Of a stretch of 21,120 bases of DNA, positions 20,818-21,120 are shown piece by piece. The position numbers and the translations under genes were made by a program. Source of the DNA: Desulfobacterales bacterium (lineage in GTDB: Bacteria; Desulfobacterota; Desulfobacteria; Desulfobacterales; RPRI01); contig JAUYEO010000020.1 of NCBI GenBank assembly GCA_030689795.1, positions 1 through 21,120 of the forward strand. The letters run 5' to 3'. Position 1 is the first letter of the stretch. Each line of letters begins with the position of its first letter. A model generated the notes under the pieces. The model saw nothing but the letters and a program-made list of their open reading frames with translations, was not told the DNA's origin and did no database searches.

Positions 20818-21120
20818 TTATAATCCGGCCTTTTCTCTCAGCGTCTCGGCCATATTTGTTTTTTCCCATGAAAATTCGGGTTCGTTCCTGCCGAAATGTC
20901 CGTATGCAGCGGTTTTCTTATAAATCGGCCTCAGCAGGTCAAGGTATTCAATAATTGCGGCAGGCCTCAGATCGAAAACCTCGTTTATTATTTCGGTTAC
21001 CCGCTGCTTCGGAACAACGCCTGTCCCCTTGAAGTCGATCATTATCGATACCGGTTTTGCCACGCCGATAACGTAGGCAATCTGTATTTCGCATCTTTTT
21101 GCAATCCCGGCGGCCACAAT
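20818..21120 (-). CDS. metK: S-adenosylmethionine synthetase, C-terminal part (runs off window)
   Basis: The visible 100 residues are the C-terminal end of methionine adenosyltransferase, which makes SAM from methionine and ATP. Recognisable segments are IVAAGIAKRCEIQIAYVIGV, VFDLRPAAIIEYLDLLRPIY and KKTAAYGHFGRNEPEFSWEK. The reading frame is open through base 21120, so the true start lies outside. The ahcY gene follows 14 nt after the stop, an arrangement that couples SAM synthesis to removal of its by-product. Any SAM riboswitch would be upstream of the gene, beyond the window. Confidence 0.96.
   Translation of the reverse strand: MVAAGIAKRCEIQIAYVIGVAKPVSIMIDFKGTGVVPKQRVTEIINEVFDLRPAAIIEYLDLLRPIYKKTAAYGHFGRNEPEFSWEKTNMAETLREKAGL

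Noticed and set aside
20818..21120. SAM riboswitch linked to metK-ahcY
   Set aside because: It would lie upstream of the metK start, which is outside the window; the 14-nt metK-ahcY gap has no room for one.
1..21120. CRISPR array, tRNA or rRNA genes, prophage or integrase
   Set aside because: No regularly spaced repeats, cloverleaf-like segments or phage/integrase proteins were found on reading both strands.

Overview
The window looks like chromosomal DNA of an anaerobic Desulfobacterota-type bacterium (sulfate reducer or syntroph). This is an inference. It rests on the fatty-acyl-CoA oxidation gene set with a fused B12-dependent isobutyryl-CoA mutase, and on several short intergenic repeat families of a kind I remember from such genomes. 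Base composition is moderate, coding density is high, and most genes carry clear GGAG-type ribosome binding sites.

Layout. Positions 1-835 (minus): a small secreted, charged protein followed by an ECF sigma factor cut by the window edge. 892-2825 (minus): a two-gene ABC-2 exporter with its own promoter. 3180-4907 (minus): a lipoprotein of the alkylsulfatase-like metallo-beta-lactamase group. 5156-9525 (minus): acyl-CoA dehydrogenase, XRE-cupin regulator, 3-hydroxyacyl-CoA dehydrogenase and thiolase. 9805-13742 (minus): IcmF (fused isobutyryl-CoA mutase) and a TetR regulator whose stop codon overlaps the icmF start. 14228-16875 (plus, divergent from TetR): enoyl-CoA hydratase, an HMG-CoA-lyase-like protein lacking the usual catalytic cysteine, and a cysteine-rich DUF6125-like protein. 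17067-18128 (minus): membrane-anchored strictosidine-synthase/SMP-30-like propeller. 18384-19249 (plus): Ogt-type DNA methyltransferase and a 4-oxalocrotonate-tautomerase-like protein. 19349-21120 (minus): ahcY and the end of metK (methyl cycle).

How it works together. IcmF, acyl-CoA dehydrogenase, enoyl-CoA hydratase, 3-hydroxybutyryl-CoA dehydrogenase and thiolase are all the steps from isobutyryl-CoA through butyryl-CoA to two acetyl-CoA. The 485-bp gap between tetR and the hydratase gene holds two near-palindromic operators. Each lies just downstream of a TTGACA-type promoter, one per direction, so TetR probably represses both its own tetR-icmF unit and the hydratase/HMGL-like/DUF6125 unit.

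The least explained parts are the HMGL-like plus DUF6125 pair, and a 185-211-bp repeat with inverted ends that sits 12-16 nt upstream of the start codons of two beta-oxidation genes. No tRNA, rRNA, CRISPR array, transposase or phage gene was seen.
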